DNA from: an uncultured Bacteroidaceae bacterium
GTDB lineage: Bacteria; Bacteroidota; Bacteroidia; Bacteroidales; Bacteroidaceae
Reading direction: 5' to 3'
Assembly (NCBI GenBank): GCA_934394435.1
Contig: CAKRRN010000017.1
Coordinates: forward strand, 1-50,152
DNA: 50,152 nt
This document shows, piece after piece, positions 25,934-34,422 of this stretch. How positions within the stretch are numbered: position 1 is the stretch's first letter; every line of letters begins with the position of its first letter. The position numbers were made by a program, and so were the translations under genes. Below the pieces are notes generated by a model. It did no database searches, was not told the origin of the DNA, and saw only the letters and a program-made list of their open reading frames with translations.

Positions 25934-26743
25934 ATGAAAAAATTACTTTTCTCGCTGGCATTCCTGTTTTCAGCCAGCATGATGGCATCCTGCCACCAGA
26001 TGACAGACGGATTTGCGAAGTCATTAACGCAGGACGCTCGCCAGCATGATTATAAGGATAGTAAGGAACGTGGTCCCGTAGTGGAGCGTATCATCCAGGT
26101 GTCTTCCTTTGACGAACTTGACCTGTCGGGCTGTGTCAAGGTCATATATACTCAAGGCAACACTATTCAGGTAAAGTTGCGTGGCAACGAGAAGGACCTG
26201 GAGAAATATGAGGTGAAGGTGAAGGACGGAGAACTTCATATCGGCATAAAGAGCCACGGCATCAAGGTCAACGGAAGGAGTCCCCGACTCACGGCTTATA
26301 TCACAGCTCCCACGCTGAGGGATATTGACATGAGCGGAGCATGCGATCTACAGGTGCCCCAGAAGGCAAGCTTCGCCAACAAACTGGATATTGAAGTGAG
26401 CGGTGCAGGCGACTTGGATATTACCAATATAGAAGTGGAATCCCTTGACCTGGACGTGAGCGGTGCGGGCGATGTGAGTTTTAAAAATTTGAAAGCTAAG
26501 AAAGATGTAGACATCGAGGTGAGCGGTGCAGGCGATGTGAAAGGCAAGGTAGAGGCCCAGGACGTGGATGTGGAACTGAGTGGTGCTGGTGATGTGGCAT
26601 TGACGGTCGACTGTGACAATCTGAAAGGTAGCGCATCGGGTGCCGCTGATCTCATCTTGAAGGGCAAGTGCCGCACCTTCCACAAGAGCAAGAGTGGGGG
26701 TGCCAGTGTGAAAACTAAAGGCTTGAAGGTAACCGGAAAATGA
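25934..26743 (+). CDS. DUF2807 (head GIN domain) lipoprotein
   Basis: A 269-residue envelope protein. The signal peptide ends with the lipobox MMASC. The domain begins VSSFDELDLSGCVKVIYTQG. The strand-turn motif SGAGD or a variant recurs about every 20 residues (near 133, 155, 175, 196, 215 and 234), which implies a small beta-solenoid. Family members are called putative auto-transporter adhesin head domains, but their role is unclear. The stop overlaps the start of the ABC ATPase (ATGA), so it is coupled to a MacAB-type export system. It may be a sensor, chaperone or cargo of that system. Confidence 0.88.
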   Translation: MKKLLFSLAFLFSASMMASCHQMTDGFAKSLTQDARQHDYKDSKERGPVVERIIQVSSFDELDLSGCVKVIYTQGNTIQVKLRGNEKDLEKYEVKVKDGELHIGIKSHGIKVNGRSPRLTAYITAPTLRDIDMSGACDLQVPQKASFANKLDIEVSGAGDLDITNIEVESLDLDVSGAGDVSFKNLKAKKDVDIEVSGAGDVKGKVEAQDVDVELSGAGDVALTVDCDNLKGSASGAADLILKGKCRTFHKSKSGGASVKTKGLKVTGK

Positions 26744-27456
26744 TACATCTGCAAGGGATACACAAGACCTACCAGGGCATACAGCCCTTGCATGTGCTGC
26801 GAGGTATTGACCTTGACATCCAGAAGGGCGAACTGGTGTCTATCATGGGTGCGTCGGGTTCTGGTAAGAGCACGCTGCTCAACATTCTGGGCATCCTGGA
26901 TTCCTACGATGAGGGCGAGTACATCCTGGCAGACACACCCATCAAGGGACTAAGCGAAACGCGAGCTGCAGACTTACGCAATAGGCTTCTTGGATTTATC
27001 TTCCAAAGTTTCAACCTTGTCAGTTTCAAGGATGCAGTAGAGAACGTTGCGTTGCCTCTCTTCTATCAAGGGGTAAGCCGACGCAAGAGAAATGCCCTTG
27101 CGATGGAGTATCTCGACCGTTTGGGGTTGGCAGATTGGGCTCATCATTATCCTAATGAGTTGTCAGGCGGACAAAAGCAACGTGTGGCTATAGCCAGAGC
27201 ACTCGTTACTCAGCCAAAAGTGATATTGGCTGATGAACCCACGGGTGCGCTGGACAGCCACACCTCGCTGGAGGTGATGCAGATTCTGCGTCAGTTGCAC
27301 GAGCAGGGCATGACCATTGTGGTGGTGACGCACGAGAGTGGTGTGGCTTACCAGACAGATAAGATTGTTCATATCAAGGACGGGCTGATAGAACGCATTG
27401 AGGAGAACCCCAATGCAGAATCCGTTCCCTTTGGTATCAACGGACTGATGAAGTGA
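26740..27456 (+). CDS. MacB/LolD-type ABC ATPase
   Basis: A 238-residue ATPase that energises the two permeases downstream. Walker A is GASGSGKSTLLNILG, then FIFQSFNLVSFKDAVENV with the Q-loop, signature LSGGQKQRVAIARAL, Walker B VILADEPTGALDS and a His switch in VTHES. In E. coli MacB the ATPase and membrane parts are fused; here they are separate genes. It starts within the DUF2807 stop and lies 7 bases before the permease. Confidence 0.93.
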   Translation: MIHLQGIHKTYQGIQPLHVLRGIDLDIQKGELVSIMGASGSGKSTLLNILGILDSYDEGEYILADTPIKGLSETRAADLRNRLLGFIFQSFNLVSFKDAVENVALPLFYQGVSRRKRNALAMEYLDRLGLADWAHHYPNELSGGQKQRVAIARALVTQPKVILADEPTGALDSHTSLEVMQILRQLHEQGMTIVVVTHESGVAYQTDKIVHIKDGLIERIEENPNAESVPFGINGLMK

Positions 27457-27463
27457 GGGGCGT

Positions 27464-28750
27464 ATGAGGAGTTTGAAGGATATTCAATGGCCTCTGGCAG
27501 ACACCCTTAACGAGGTGTTGCATACCATAAGCATGAACAAACTGCGTACGGTGGCTACGGGCTTTGCCATGGCCAGTGGGCTCTTCTTGGTTATCGTGCT
27601 GCAAGGAGTAGGCAACGGAGTCGTGCACACCTTTGAACAGAATTCGGAAGATTTTTCGTTTAATGCCATTCATGTTTTCGGTGGACGCACTACCATACCT
27701 TATAACGGCTTGAAGGAAGGACGCTACATCCAGCTTGACGAGCGTGATGTAGATATGGTGCATCGTAATTTTGCCGAACAGGTTGAGGTGGCATTGCCTG
27801 TCTTGGAGCAGTCTGGACAGATGGTCAGTCATGGTGACTGTCATTTGAAAGATGTGAGGATATGTGGTGTATGGCCACGGTTTACCGAGATTGAGGCAGT
27901 GAAGATGCTTGAGGGACGTTTTATTAATCCCATCGATTTGGAGCAATGCCGTAAGGTCATTGTATTGCCAGAAAAACAGGCAGAGATGCTCTTCCCACAT
28001 AGGCAAGGCGCATTGGGTGGCATTGTAGAGATTGGCGGAATACCCTGGCGCGTGTGTGGCATCTGCAAACTGGCAGACGAAGAGTGGGAGACTAAGTTCT
28101 ATGCTCCCTATAGCACCGTGAGTGCCCTCTATGGGAAGGGTAGATATATAGACCGCATGTCGATGGTGCTGAGAAAAAGCCCTTCCAGCCAGGAGATGGA
28201 TGAGTTTAAGACAGGATACACACGTGCCACCAGTCAGATACATGACTTCAGTCCAGAGGACGTGAGCGCACTGTGGGTATGGAACCAGGCTGAAGACAGC
28301 CGCACCATGAGCCGTGCAATGGACATTCTGCATACGGCCTTCTGGGTATTGGGTCTGCTCACCATGGTGAGTGGCGTGGTGGGAGTGAGTAATATCATGC
28401 TTATCTCGGTGAAGGAACGCACACGTGAGTTTGGTATACGCCGTGCCATTGGAGCCAGACCGTGGAGCATTGTGCGCATGGTCATGTTGGAGAGCCTGGT
28501 CATCACACTCACGTTTGGCTATGTGGGTATGGTGATGGGGGTTGCCTTTTGCCAGTATATGGATAGTTCGGCTGCCAATCAGGTACTGGATATTGGTATT
28601 ATGCAGCAAAAAATGTTCATAGATCCCACTGTGGACCTCTCCACTTGTATGGTAGCTACACTCATCATGGTGGTATGTGGTACGCTTGCTGGATTTTTCC
28701 CAGCAAGAAAAGCGGTCAAACTAAAGCCTGTAGATGCGTTGAGGGCATAG
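27464..28750 (+). CDS. MacB-like ABC permease (FtsX type), first of two
   Basis: A 428-residue protein with one N-terminal membrane segment (KLRTVATGFAMASGLFLVIVLQG). It is followed by a periplasmic MacB_PCD domain of about 260 residues, and three C-terminal membrane segments of the FtsX domain (GLLTMVSGVVGVSNIMLISVKERTREFGIRRA marks its start). The ending FFPARKAVKLKPVDALRA is standard. The topology fits mechanotransmission export of the MacB type. It probably forms a heterodimer with the next gene's product. Confidence 0.92.
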   Translation: MRSLKDIQWPLADTLNEVLHTISMNKLRTVATGFAMASGLFLVIVLQGVGNGVVHTFEQNSEDFSFNAIHVFGGRTTIPYNGLKEGRYIQLDERDVDMVHRNFAEQVEVALPVLEQSGQMVSHGDCHLKDVRICGVWPRFTEIEAVKMLEGRFINPIDLEQCRKVIVLPEKQAEMLFPHRQGALGGIVEIGGIPWRVCGICKLADEEWETKFYAPYSTVSALYGKGRYIDRMSMVLRKSPSSQEMDEFKTGYTRATSQIHDFSPEDVSALWVWNQAEDSRTMSRAMDILHTAFWVLGLLTMVSGVVGVSNIMLISVKERTREFGIRRAIGARPWSIVRMVMLESLVITLTFGYVGMVMGVAFCQYMDSSAANQVLDIGIMQQKMFIDPTVDLSTCMVATLIMVVCGTLAGFFPARKAVKLKPVDALRA

Positions 28751-28777
28751 GTACCAAACCATAAATACAGATAGTAA

Positions 28778-30031
28778 ATGAGATTATTTGATTCTGATCA
28801 GTGGGAGGAGATTTACGATACCCTCTCGCGCAATAAGACACGTACCGCACTTACAGCCTTTGGCATTTTCTGGGGCATCTTCATGCTTATCTTACTGATG
28901 GGTGGAGGCCAGGGGATGGAGAATATGCTGGGACAGAACTTTGCTGGCTTCGCCTCCAATTCTGGCTTCTTCTTTACGGGGAATACCGACCGGGCCTACA
29001 AGGGATTTCCCAGTGACCGTTCGTGGTCGATGAACCAAAAGGATGTGGAGCTGATCAAGAACTCCGTGCCAGAGGTGGATGTATGCTCTCCCTGTCTGGA
29101 ACGCTGGGGAACGGTATCGCGTGAGAACCACACAGGATATGTGCATGTGCAAGGGCATGATGCTGACTACAACCGCGTGGATAATCCTAAGATACGTGTG
29201 GGACGTGCGCTCAATGATATGGACAACCGTCTGCAGCGCAAAGTCTGTGTGATAGGAAGCCGTGTGGTGGAACTTCTCTTTCCCGAACTGGGAGCTCAGG
29301 GTGACCCCACAGGGATGTATTTCTCGCTTGATAGTGTCTATTACCAAGTGGTAGGCGTGAGCGGAAGAAAGGCTGGAGGAATGCAGATAGGAGGTAATCC
29401 TGAGAACAGCGTGGAACTCCCATTGGGCACCATGCAACGTGTATACAATGTGGGCAACAATATTGACATTCTGTGTATGACAGCCAGGGAAGGCTATCGC
29501 ATGAGTAAGGTGCAAGACCATGCTGAGCAGGTCATCAAGCGTGCACACTTCATCCATCCCGATGACAAGCAGGCTGTAAAGCGGGTCAACGCTGAGGCTA
29601 TCTTCTCAATGATAGACATGCTCTTCAAGGGCGTGCGTATACTGGTGTGGATGATTGGCTTGGGCACTTTATTAGCTGGAGCGATAGGAGTGAGCAACAT
29701 CATGGTGGTGGCTGTGAAAGAGCGTACGGTGGAGATAGGTATACGCCGTGCCATAGGAGCCACACCTGCCGATATCCTGTGGATGGTGATGACAGAGAGC
29801 GTAGTGCTGACCCTCGTATCGGGTATGGGAGGGATATCCCTCTCTGTACTCATATTGCAGGTGATAGAGGATGCGGTGGCTGATACGATGCCTGGATCGC
29901 ACTTTCAGATTTCTTTCGCACTGGCCATCTGGACAGCTTTGCTGCTTGCTCTGCTGGGCATGTTGGCAGGACTTGCTCCAGCCCTAAGAGCAATGAAGAT
30001 ACGCCCTGTGGAGGCGATGAGGGAGGAGTAG
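28778..30031 (+). CDS. MacB-like ABC permease (FtsX type), second of two
   Basis: A 417-residue paralogue of the preceding permease with the same layout: an N-terminal TM segment (TRTALTAFGIFWGIFMLILLMGGG), a periplasmic core, and an FtsX domain beginning LLAGAIGVSNIMVVAVKERT. The ending APALRAMKIRPVEAMREE is standard. Two permeases and one ATPase suggest a heterodimeric exporter. A 175-base gap follows before the adaptor and includes a small palindrome (GTCCGTCGGAC, 30143-30153). Confidence 0.92.
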   Translation: MRLFDSDQWEEIYDTLSRNKTRTALTAFGIFWGIFMLILLMGGGQGMENMLGQNFAGFASNSGFFFTGNTDRAYKGFPSDRSWSMNQKDVELIKNSVPEVDVCSPCLERWGTVSRENHTGYVHVQGHDADYNRVDNPKIRVGRALNDMDNRLQRKVCVIGSRVVELLFPELGAQGDPTGMYFSLDSVYYQVVGVSGRKAGGMQIGGNPENSVELPLGTMQRVYNVGNNIDILCMTAREGYRMSKVQDHAEQVIKRAHFIHPDDKQAVKRVNAEAIFSMIDMLFKGVRILVWMIGLGTLLAGAIGVSNIMVVAVKERTVEIGIRRAIGATPADILWMVMTESVVLTLVSGMGGISLSVLILQVIEDAVADTMPGSHFQISFALAIWTALLLALLGMLAGLAPALRAMKIRPVEAMREE

Positions 30032-30206
30032 AGTCTTTTCCCTAATATTATATACGAATATGTATTTGCCCCGTAAGGCAGGAGAGTGTCTCAATTACAA
30101 GTCTTACAATAGATATTTCTATAAGCGCAGGGGTACGCTAAGGTCCGTCGGACAAAACCAAAAGAATGAATAATAGAAGAAAATAATAAATTGAAGGAAT
30201 AGAACA

Positions 30207-31310
30207 ATGAAGAAGATTCTGAAGTGGGTGGCCATCGTGGCTGTGGCTGTCTTGATGGTGGGAACTTTCGTGTTTCTCTATATGAAGTCTCGCCCAAAAG
30301 AGCTTGTATATGAGGTGAACGCTGTTCAAGTAAAAGACTTGGAGAAGACCACTATTGTGACGGGTAAGATAGAGCCACGTGACGAGGTGAGTATCAAGCC
30401 TCAGATTTCTGGTATTATTGCAGAGTTATACAAGCAGCCTGGTGAAACGGTGAAAAAGGATGAGGTGATAGCTAAGGTGAAGGTGATACCAGACATGGGC
30501 AGTTTGTCAAGTGCAGAAAATCGTGTGCGTCTTGCAAAGATTTCACTTGAGCAGGCACGTATTGACTTCAATCGTATGAAGGCACTTCTGGACGAACATG
30601 TGATAAGTCAGGAGGAGTATGAGAAGACACAGGTGACACTCCGACAGGCTGAGGCTGAGGAGGCTGAGGCTCGTGATGCCCTACATATCGTACGCGATGG
30701 TGCTTCGTTGAGCAATGCCTCGCTGAGTACAACACTCATCCGCAGTACCATTGATGGACTTGTACTGGATGTGCCTGTGAAGGAAGGAAATTCTGTGATA
30801 TTGAGCAACTCCTTCAACGATGGAACGACTATCGCCACTGTGGCAAATATGAAGAACTTAATATTCAAGGGAAGTGTGGACGAGACGGAAGTTGGTCGTA
30901 TTACAGAGGGCATGCCTGTGGTCATCACTGTGGGAGCCATACAAGGACTCCAACTGGATGCTTCTATTGAATATATCTCTCCAAAAGGTGTGGAACAGAA
31001 TGGGGCTAACCGTTTCGATATCAAAGCGGCTATCACATTGCCTGACTCGTTAGCCCTGCGCTCAGGTTACGGTGCCAATGCACAGATTGTGTTACAAAAG
31101 GTAAAGGGTGCTGTGTGCGTACCTGAGTCGGCTCTGGAATTCTCTGGTGACAGTACCTTCGTATATGTGCTTACTGACAGTGTACCCAAACAGACATTCA
31201 AACGTACCCGTGTCATTACGGGCTTGAGTGATGGTATAAATATGGAAATAAAGGGTGGGGTGCGCCCAGGACAGAAGGTACGCGGAATCCTAAAACAAAA
31301 GGATGAATGA
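30207..31310 (+). CDS. HlyD/MacA-type membrane fusion protein
   Basis: A 367-residue periplasmic adaptor anchored by one N-terminal membrane segment (WVAIVAVAVLMVGTFVFLY). The lipoyl-like half IKPQISGIIAELYKQPGETV, a helical hairpin (ISLEQARIDFNRMKALLDEH), the second half and a beta-barrel domain (LIFKGSVDETEVGRITEGM) come in the usual order. It links the permease pair to the TolC-like channel encoded next. Confidence 0.93.
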   Translation: MKKILKWVAIVAVAVLMVGTFVFLYMKSRPKELVYEVNAVQVKDLEKTTIVTGKIEPRDEVSIKPQISGIIAELYKQPGETVKKDEVIAKVKVIPDMGSLSSAENRVRLAKISLEQARIDFNRMKALLDEHVISQEEYEKTQVTLRQAEAEEAEARDALHIVRDGASLSNASLSTTLIRSTIDGLVLDVPVKEGNSVILSNSFNDGTTIATVANMKNLIFKGSVDETEVGRITEGMPVVITVGAIQGLQLDASIEYISPKGVEQNGANRFDIKAAITLPDSLALRSGYGANAQIVLQKVKGAVCVPESALEFSGDSTFVYVLTDSVPKQTFKRTRVITGLSDGINMEIKGGVRPGQKVRGILKQKDE

Positions 31311-31342
31311 GAGTAACTTACTAATCAGTTACATATACAACA

Positions 31343-32689
31343 ATGAATATAATGAGTAGGTTTGCCATTTCGGCCTTATTGCTGGTGGCTGGATGTTTGG
31401 ACGTATACGCTCAAAAGGTGTGGACATTGCAGCAATGTATCAGCCATGCCATAGCGCACAACATCACGGTGCAACGTCAGGAGGATAATGTACATCAGCA
31501 GGAAATCACACTTAATACGTTACGCAACAGCAGACTTCCTAACCTTACTGCCAGTGCAGGGGAGAACTTCTCTTTTGGTCGTGGACTGACAGCTGACAAT
31601 ACCTATGCCAACAGAAATACTCAGAGTACGAATTTCGGTTTGGGAACCAGCGTTCCGCTCATTACAGGCGGACAAATCCCTGCACAGATACGACAGCAGA
31701 AGTTAGGACTGAAGGCAGCTATGCAGGATTTTCAGAAGGCACAGGACGACGTGACACTCAATGTCATCTCTGCTTATCTGGAGGCCGTGTGCCAAAAGGA
31801 ACTGGTGGGCGTGGCGCGTCAGCAGGCATTGCTCAGTGCTGCTCAAGTTGATAGGATGGAGAAATTGTTGGCAGAGGGAAAGGCGGCTCCTGCTGATGTG
31901 GCACAGATACGTACGACATTGGCCACTGATAGCTTAAACCTGACACAGCAGAAGAATGCCCTGATGCTCTCGTTGCTTAGCCTAACTCAGTTGCTTGAGT
32001 TGGACACTCCATCGGGCTTTGATGTAGTGACACCCGATGAGGCTCTGCCTTTGGATGCCGTGCTTCCATCTCCCAATGCCGTCATGGCTGAGGCGCAAGG
32101 GTTCAAACCGCAGGTGATCGGTGACCAGCTACGTCTGTTAGAGGCAAAAGAAGGCATTGCCGTAGCCAAAAGTGCTCTTTTCCCCAGCCTGTATTTCAGC
32201 GCAGGTATTGGTACCAACTATTATCGGACATCAGGTTATGGCGTGAGTAGCTTTGGATCGCAGATGCGTGACAACTTCAATCAGTACTTCGGTTTGTCAC
32301 TCAGCATACCTATTTTTAATCGTATGCAGACGCGCAATAATATACGCAGTGCACGTCTGGCTGTTCATACACAACAATTGCAGTTGCAGGAGACACTCAA
32401 AACCCTGTACCGAGAGATACAGCAGGCGTACTATAATGCGGTGGCTGCCCAGCGTCAGTGTCAGAGTGCGCAGGTGGCTGGTGAGAGTGCAGAAACATCC
32501 TTCCACTTGATGCAGAGCAAGTATGAGCATGGTAAGGCTAATGTCACTGAGTTTCAAGAAGCCAAGACACAGCTGACTCGTGCACGTTCCGAGGCCGTAC
32601 AGGCTCGCCTTACCTTTCTGTTTCGTCGCCGTTTGCTGGAGTTTTACAGAAAGCCTTCCACCCTTGCCCCCTCCAACGGGAATTGGTAA
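31343..32689 (+). CDS. TolC-family outer-membrane channel
   Basis: A 448-residue product with a signal peptide (AISALLLVAGCLDVYAQ) and paired OEP domains. The first half starts TLQQCISHAIAHNITVQRQE; the second has PIFNRMQTRNNIRSARLAV and a long helical end. It differs from the channel at 12613 and belongs to the MacAB-like set. ATG at 31343 or 31352 would both work, because the signal peptide follows either. A strong terminator is 55 bases past the stop. Confidence 0.92.
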   Translation: MNIMSRFAISALLLVAGCLDVYAQKVWTLQQCISHAIAHNITVQRQEDNVHQQEITLNTLRNSRLPNLTASAGENFSFGRGLTADNTYANRNTQSTNFGLGTSVPLITGGQIPAQIRQQKLGLKAAMQDFQKAQDDVTLNVISAYLEAVCQKELVGVARQQALLSAAQVDRMEKLLAEGKAAPADVAQIRTTLATDSLNLTQQKNALMLSLLSLTQLLELDTPSGFDVVTPDEALPLDAVLPSPNAVMAEAQGFKPQVIGDQLRLLEAKEGIAVAKSALFPSLYFSAGIGTNYYRTSGYGVSSFGSQMRDNFNQYFGLSLSIPIFNRMQTRNNIRSARLAVHTQQLQLQETLKTLYREIQQAYYNAVAAQRQCQSAQVAGESAETSFHLMQSKYEHGKANVTEFQEAKTQLTRARSEAVQARLTFLFRRRLLEFYRKPSTLAPSNGNW

Positions 32690-32743
32690 TATCTAAAGTC
32701 ATCTTGAAGGTGGATACGTATACATGGCTTTTTTTACAACGAT

Positions 32744-32779
32744 GGACATCACTTTGCCAAAGTGATGTCCAATTTTTTT
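32744..32779 (+). terminator. Rho-independent terminator of the MacAB-TolC-type operon
   Basis: GGACATCACTTTG (32744-32756) pairs perfectly with 32758-32770 around a single central C, then AATTTTTTT follows. It is also a near-perfect 27-base palindrome. Confidence 0.85.
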
Positions 32780-32889
32780 AAAACTATGGGCATGACTTCC
32801 CAAAACGATAAGCATAGTCGTTTTAAAACTATGGGCGTAGTTTTACAAAACTTCGGGCGTAGTTTCCTAAAACTATAGGCATAGTTTGT
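32780..32889 (+). repeat. Tandem array of five degenerate palindromes, about 22-bp period
   Basis: Units begin at 32780, 32802, 32825, 32847 and 32869. The best unit reads AAAACTATGGGCGTAGTTTT, in which AAAACTA pairs with TAGTTTT; the others vary at 2-6 bases. Downstream, TATCTTAGGAT-type motifs occur three times (32937-32990), one as the hairpin AAGTATC...GATACTT. The rest of 32690-33249 has no convincing gene; a 102-codon frame at 32994 has no family-like features. Confidence 0.75.
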
Positions 32890-33249
32890 TTGGGTATGTT
32901 TTCGCTAAGATATGCCTGTAAGGATTTTTTTTGAAGTATCCTAAGATACTTGACCAACTATCTTAGGATTGTTTAGAAAGAATCTTAGGAAACATGATAG
33001 CCATTTGTTCTTTTCCCCAGCCGAGAAAAGACGTAGACAGCCTTAAACCAAAATCGATCATTAGACCGAAGAAAAAAAAGACAACTACTCTGATAGATAG
33101 TTCTTTCCCAATCCCAATTAGCCTTTCTTCTGGCATTTTGTTTCCAGACTTGTCTCCTGACATAGTCTGCTATGCTTTCGACACGCCCGCCCCACAATCT
33201 ACTCAAAAAAAGGCTAATAGGAATTGGACTCTAATGAACGATAGGGGAT

Positions 33250-34116
33250 TTACTGATGAATCTGAATCTGGGGGAAGGGGAAACCGATGCCCTGACGGTT
33301 GAATTCCTCATAGATGGCACGGGTGAGGTCGAAGTATACAGGCCAGTAGTCTCCACCTTTTACCCACACCCGAACGGTGAAGTCCACTGAACTGTCTGCC
33401 AGATTGCTTAGGGCAATGAAGGGGGCAGGGTCTGCCATGATACGGCTGTCGGCAGTCATGATTTTCTGGAGTGCCTGGCTGACTTTATCAACCTCAGTGC
33501 CATATTCCACTCCGATGGTCAGGTCTATACGGCGCAGGGGCTGACTGCTATAGTTGGTCACACTGCCACTTGAGAGTGCGCCATTAGGCACATATACTTG
33601 CTTGTTGTCTGCAGTCAAGATGATGGTGTGGAAAATCTGAATCTCCTTGACTACACCTGCCACGCCTTGTCCCTCGATGAAGTCACCCACCTTGTAGGGC
33701 TTGAAGAGCAACAGAATGATACCACCTGCCAGATTCTGAAGGTTGCCACTCAATGCCATGCCGACAGCCACACCTGCCGATGCCAGCAGGGCAGCAAAGG
33801 ATGTAGTGTTGATGCCAAGCGCACTCACCGTGGTGATAATGAGCAGGACGGTGAGCAGCACGTTGATAAAACTCTTGAAAAAGGATTGAATGGTGGGGTC
33901 CATGTGCCGACGTTCCATCATACGTGCCACCAGTTTGTTGATGAGTTTTACAATGTAGCGTCCGACAACGAAGATGAGAACTGCCATCAGAATACTCTTG
34001 CCAGCATTTACGCCTAAGGTAATTAACTGTTGGATAATCTCGCTGAACTTGCCTGTTTCAAGTGCCCTAACGGCTTCTGTAGCCGCCACGGTAGGTTCTG
34101 CCTGTAGAAAAAACAT
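33250..34116 (-). CDS. Small-conductance mechanosensitive channel (MscS family)
   Basis: A 288-residue inner-membrane channel that opens on hypo-osmotic stress. After about three hydrophobic segments comes the pore-lining TM3 region (LLASAGVAVGMALSGNLQNLAGGIILLLFKPYKVGDFI) and the cytoplasmic beta domain starting GVAGVVKEIQIFHTII. The length is close to E. coli MscS (286). It is transcribed alone. The nearby hairpin 34210-34245 is upstream of its start. Confidence 0.93.
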   Translation of the reverse strand: MFFLQAEPTVAATEAVRALETGKFSEIIQQLITLGVNAGKSILMAVLIFVVGRYIVKLINKLVARMMERRHMDPTIQSFFKSFINVLLTVLLIITTVSALGINTTSFAALLASAGVAVGMALSGNLQNLAGGIILLLFKPYKVGDFIEGQGVAGVVKEIQIFHTIILTADNKQVYVPNGALSSGSVTNYSSQPLRRIDLTIGVEYGTEVDKVSQALQKIMTADSRIMADPAPFIALSNLADSSVDFTVRVWVKGGDYWPVYFDLTRAIYEEFNRQGIGFPFPQIQIHQ

Positions 34117-34154
34117 TTTTGTCTTGTTTGTTTGGTTTTTAATTTGTCTATTTG

Positions 34155-34162
34155 CAAAGGTA
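34155..34162 (-). promoter_or_regulatory. Promoter of mscS-like gene
   Basis: TACCTTTG on the minus strand, about 39 bases upstream of the start, fits TAnnTTTG. Confidence 0.55.
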
Positions 34163-34209
34163 GCAATTTCCTTGCACGTTCTGAAAGAATAGAATACATT
34201 TTATATACG

Positions 34210-34245
34210 ATTCACCCCAAACAGAAGTACCTGTCTGGGGTGAAT
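34210..34245. repeat. Hairpin between MscS and GLUG gene
   Basis: ATTCACCCCA (34210-34219) pairs with TGGGGTGAAT (34236-34245), extended inside by ACAG/CTGT. It sits upstream of the mscS promoter and may be a further transcript end. Confidence 0.6.
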
Positions 34246-34329
34246 AGAAGTATGTATATATGGGATGAATCTATAAACCCTTTGTTCGGGTATTAGATGC
34301 TCGAGAAACAAATGAATGCGAGATAAAGA

Positions 34330-34374
34330 AAATCCCACATCCTTCTTGCAAGAACAAGGGGGGATGTGGGATTT
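34330..34374 (-). terminator. Terminator of the 1612-residue GLUG gene
   Basis: A 13-bp perfect stem (AAATCCCACATCC, 34330-34342, with 34362-34374) lies 49 bases past the stop; the minus-strand tail is TTTCTTTATCT. Confidence 0.7.
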
Positions 34375-34422
34375 TGGCTATGTTCCCGTTCTTATTGACT
34401 GAAAATTAGGAGCCAAATAGTC

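Noticed and set aside
32994..33302. 102-codon frame on + overlapping the mscS 3' end
   Set aside because: Low-complexity basic sequence, no start signal, and it overlaps a clear gene on the other strand.
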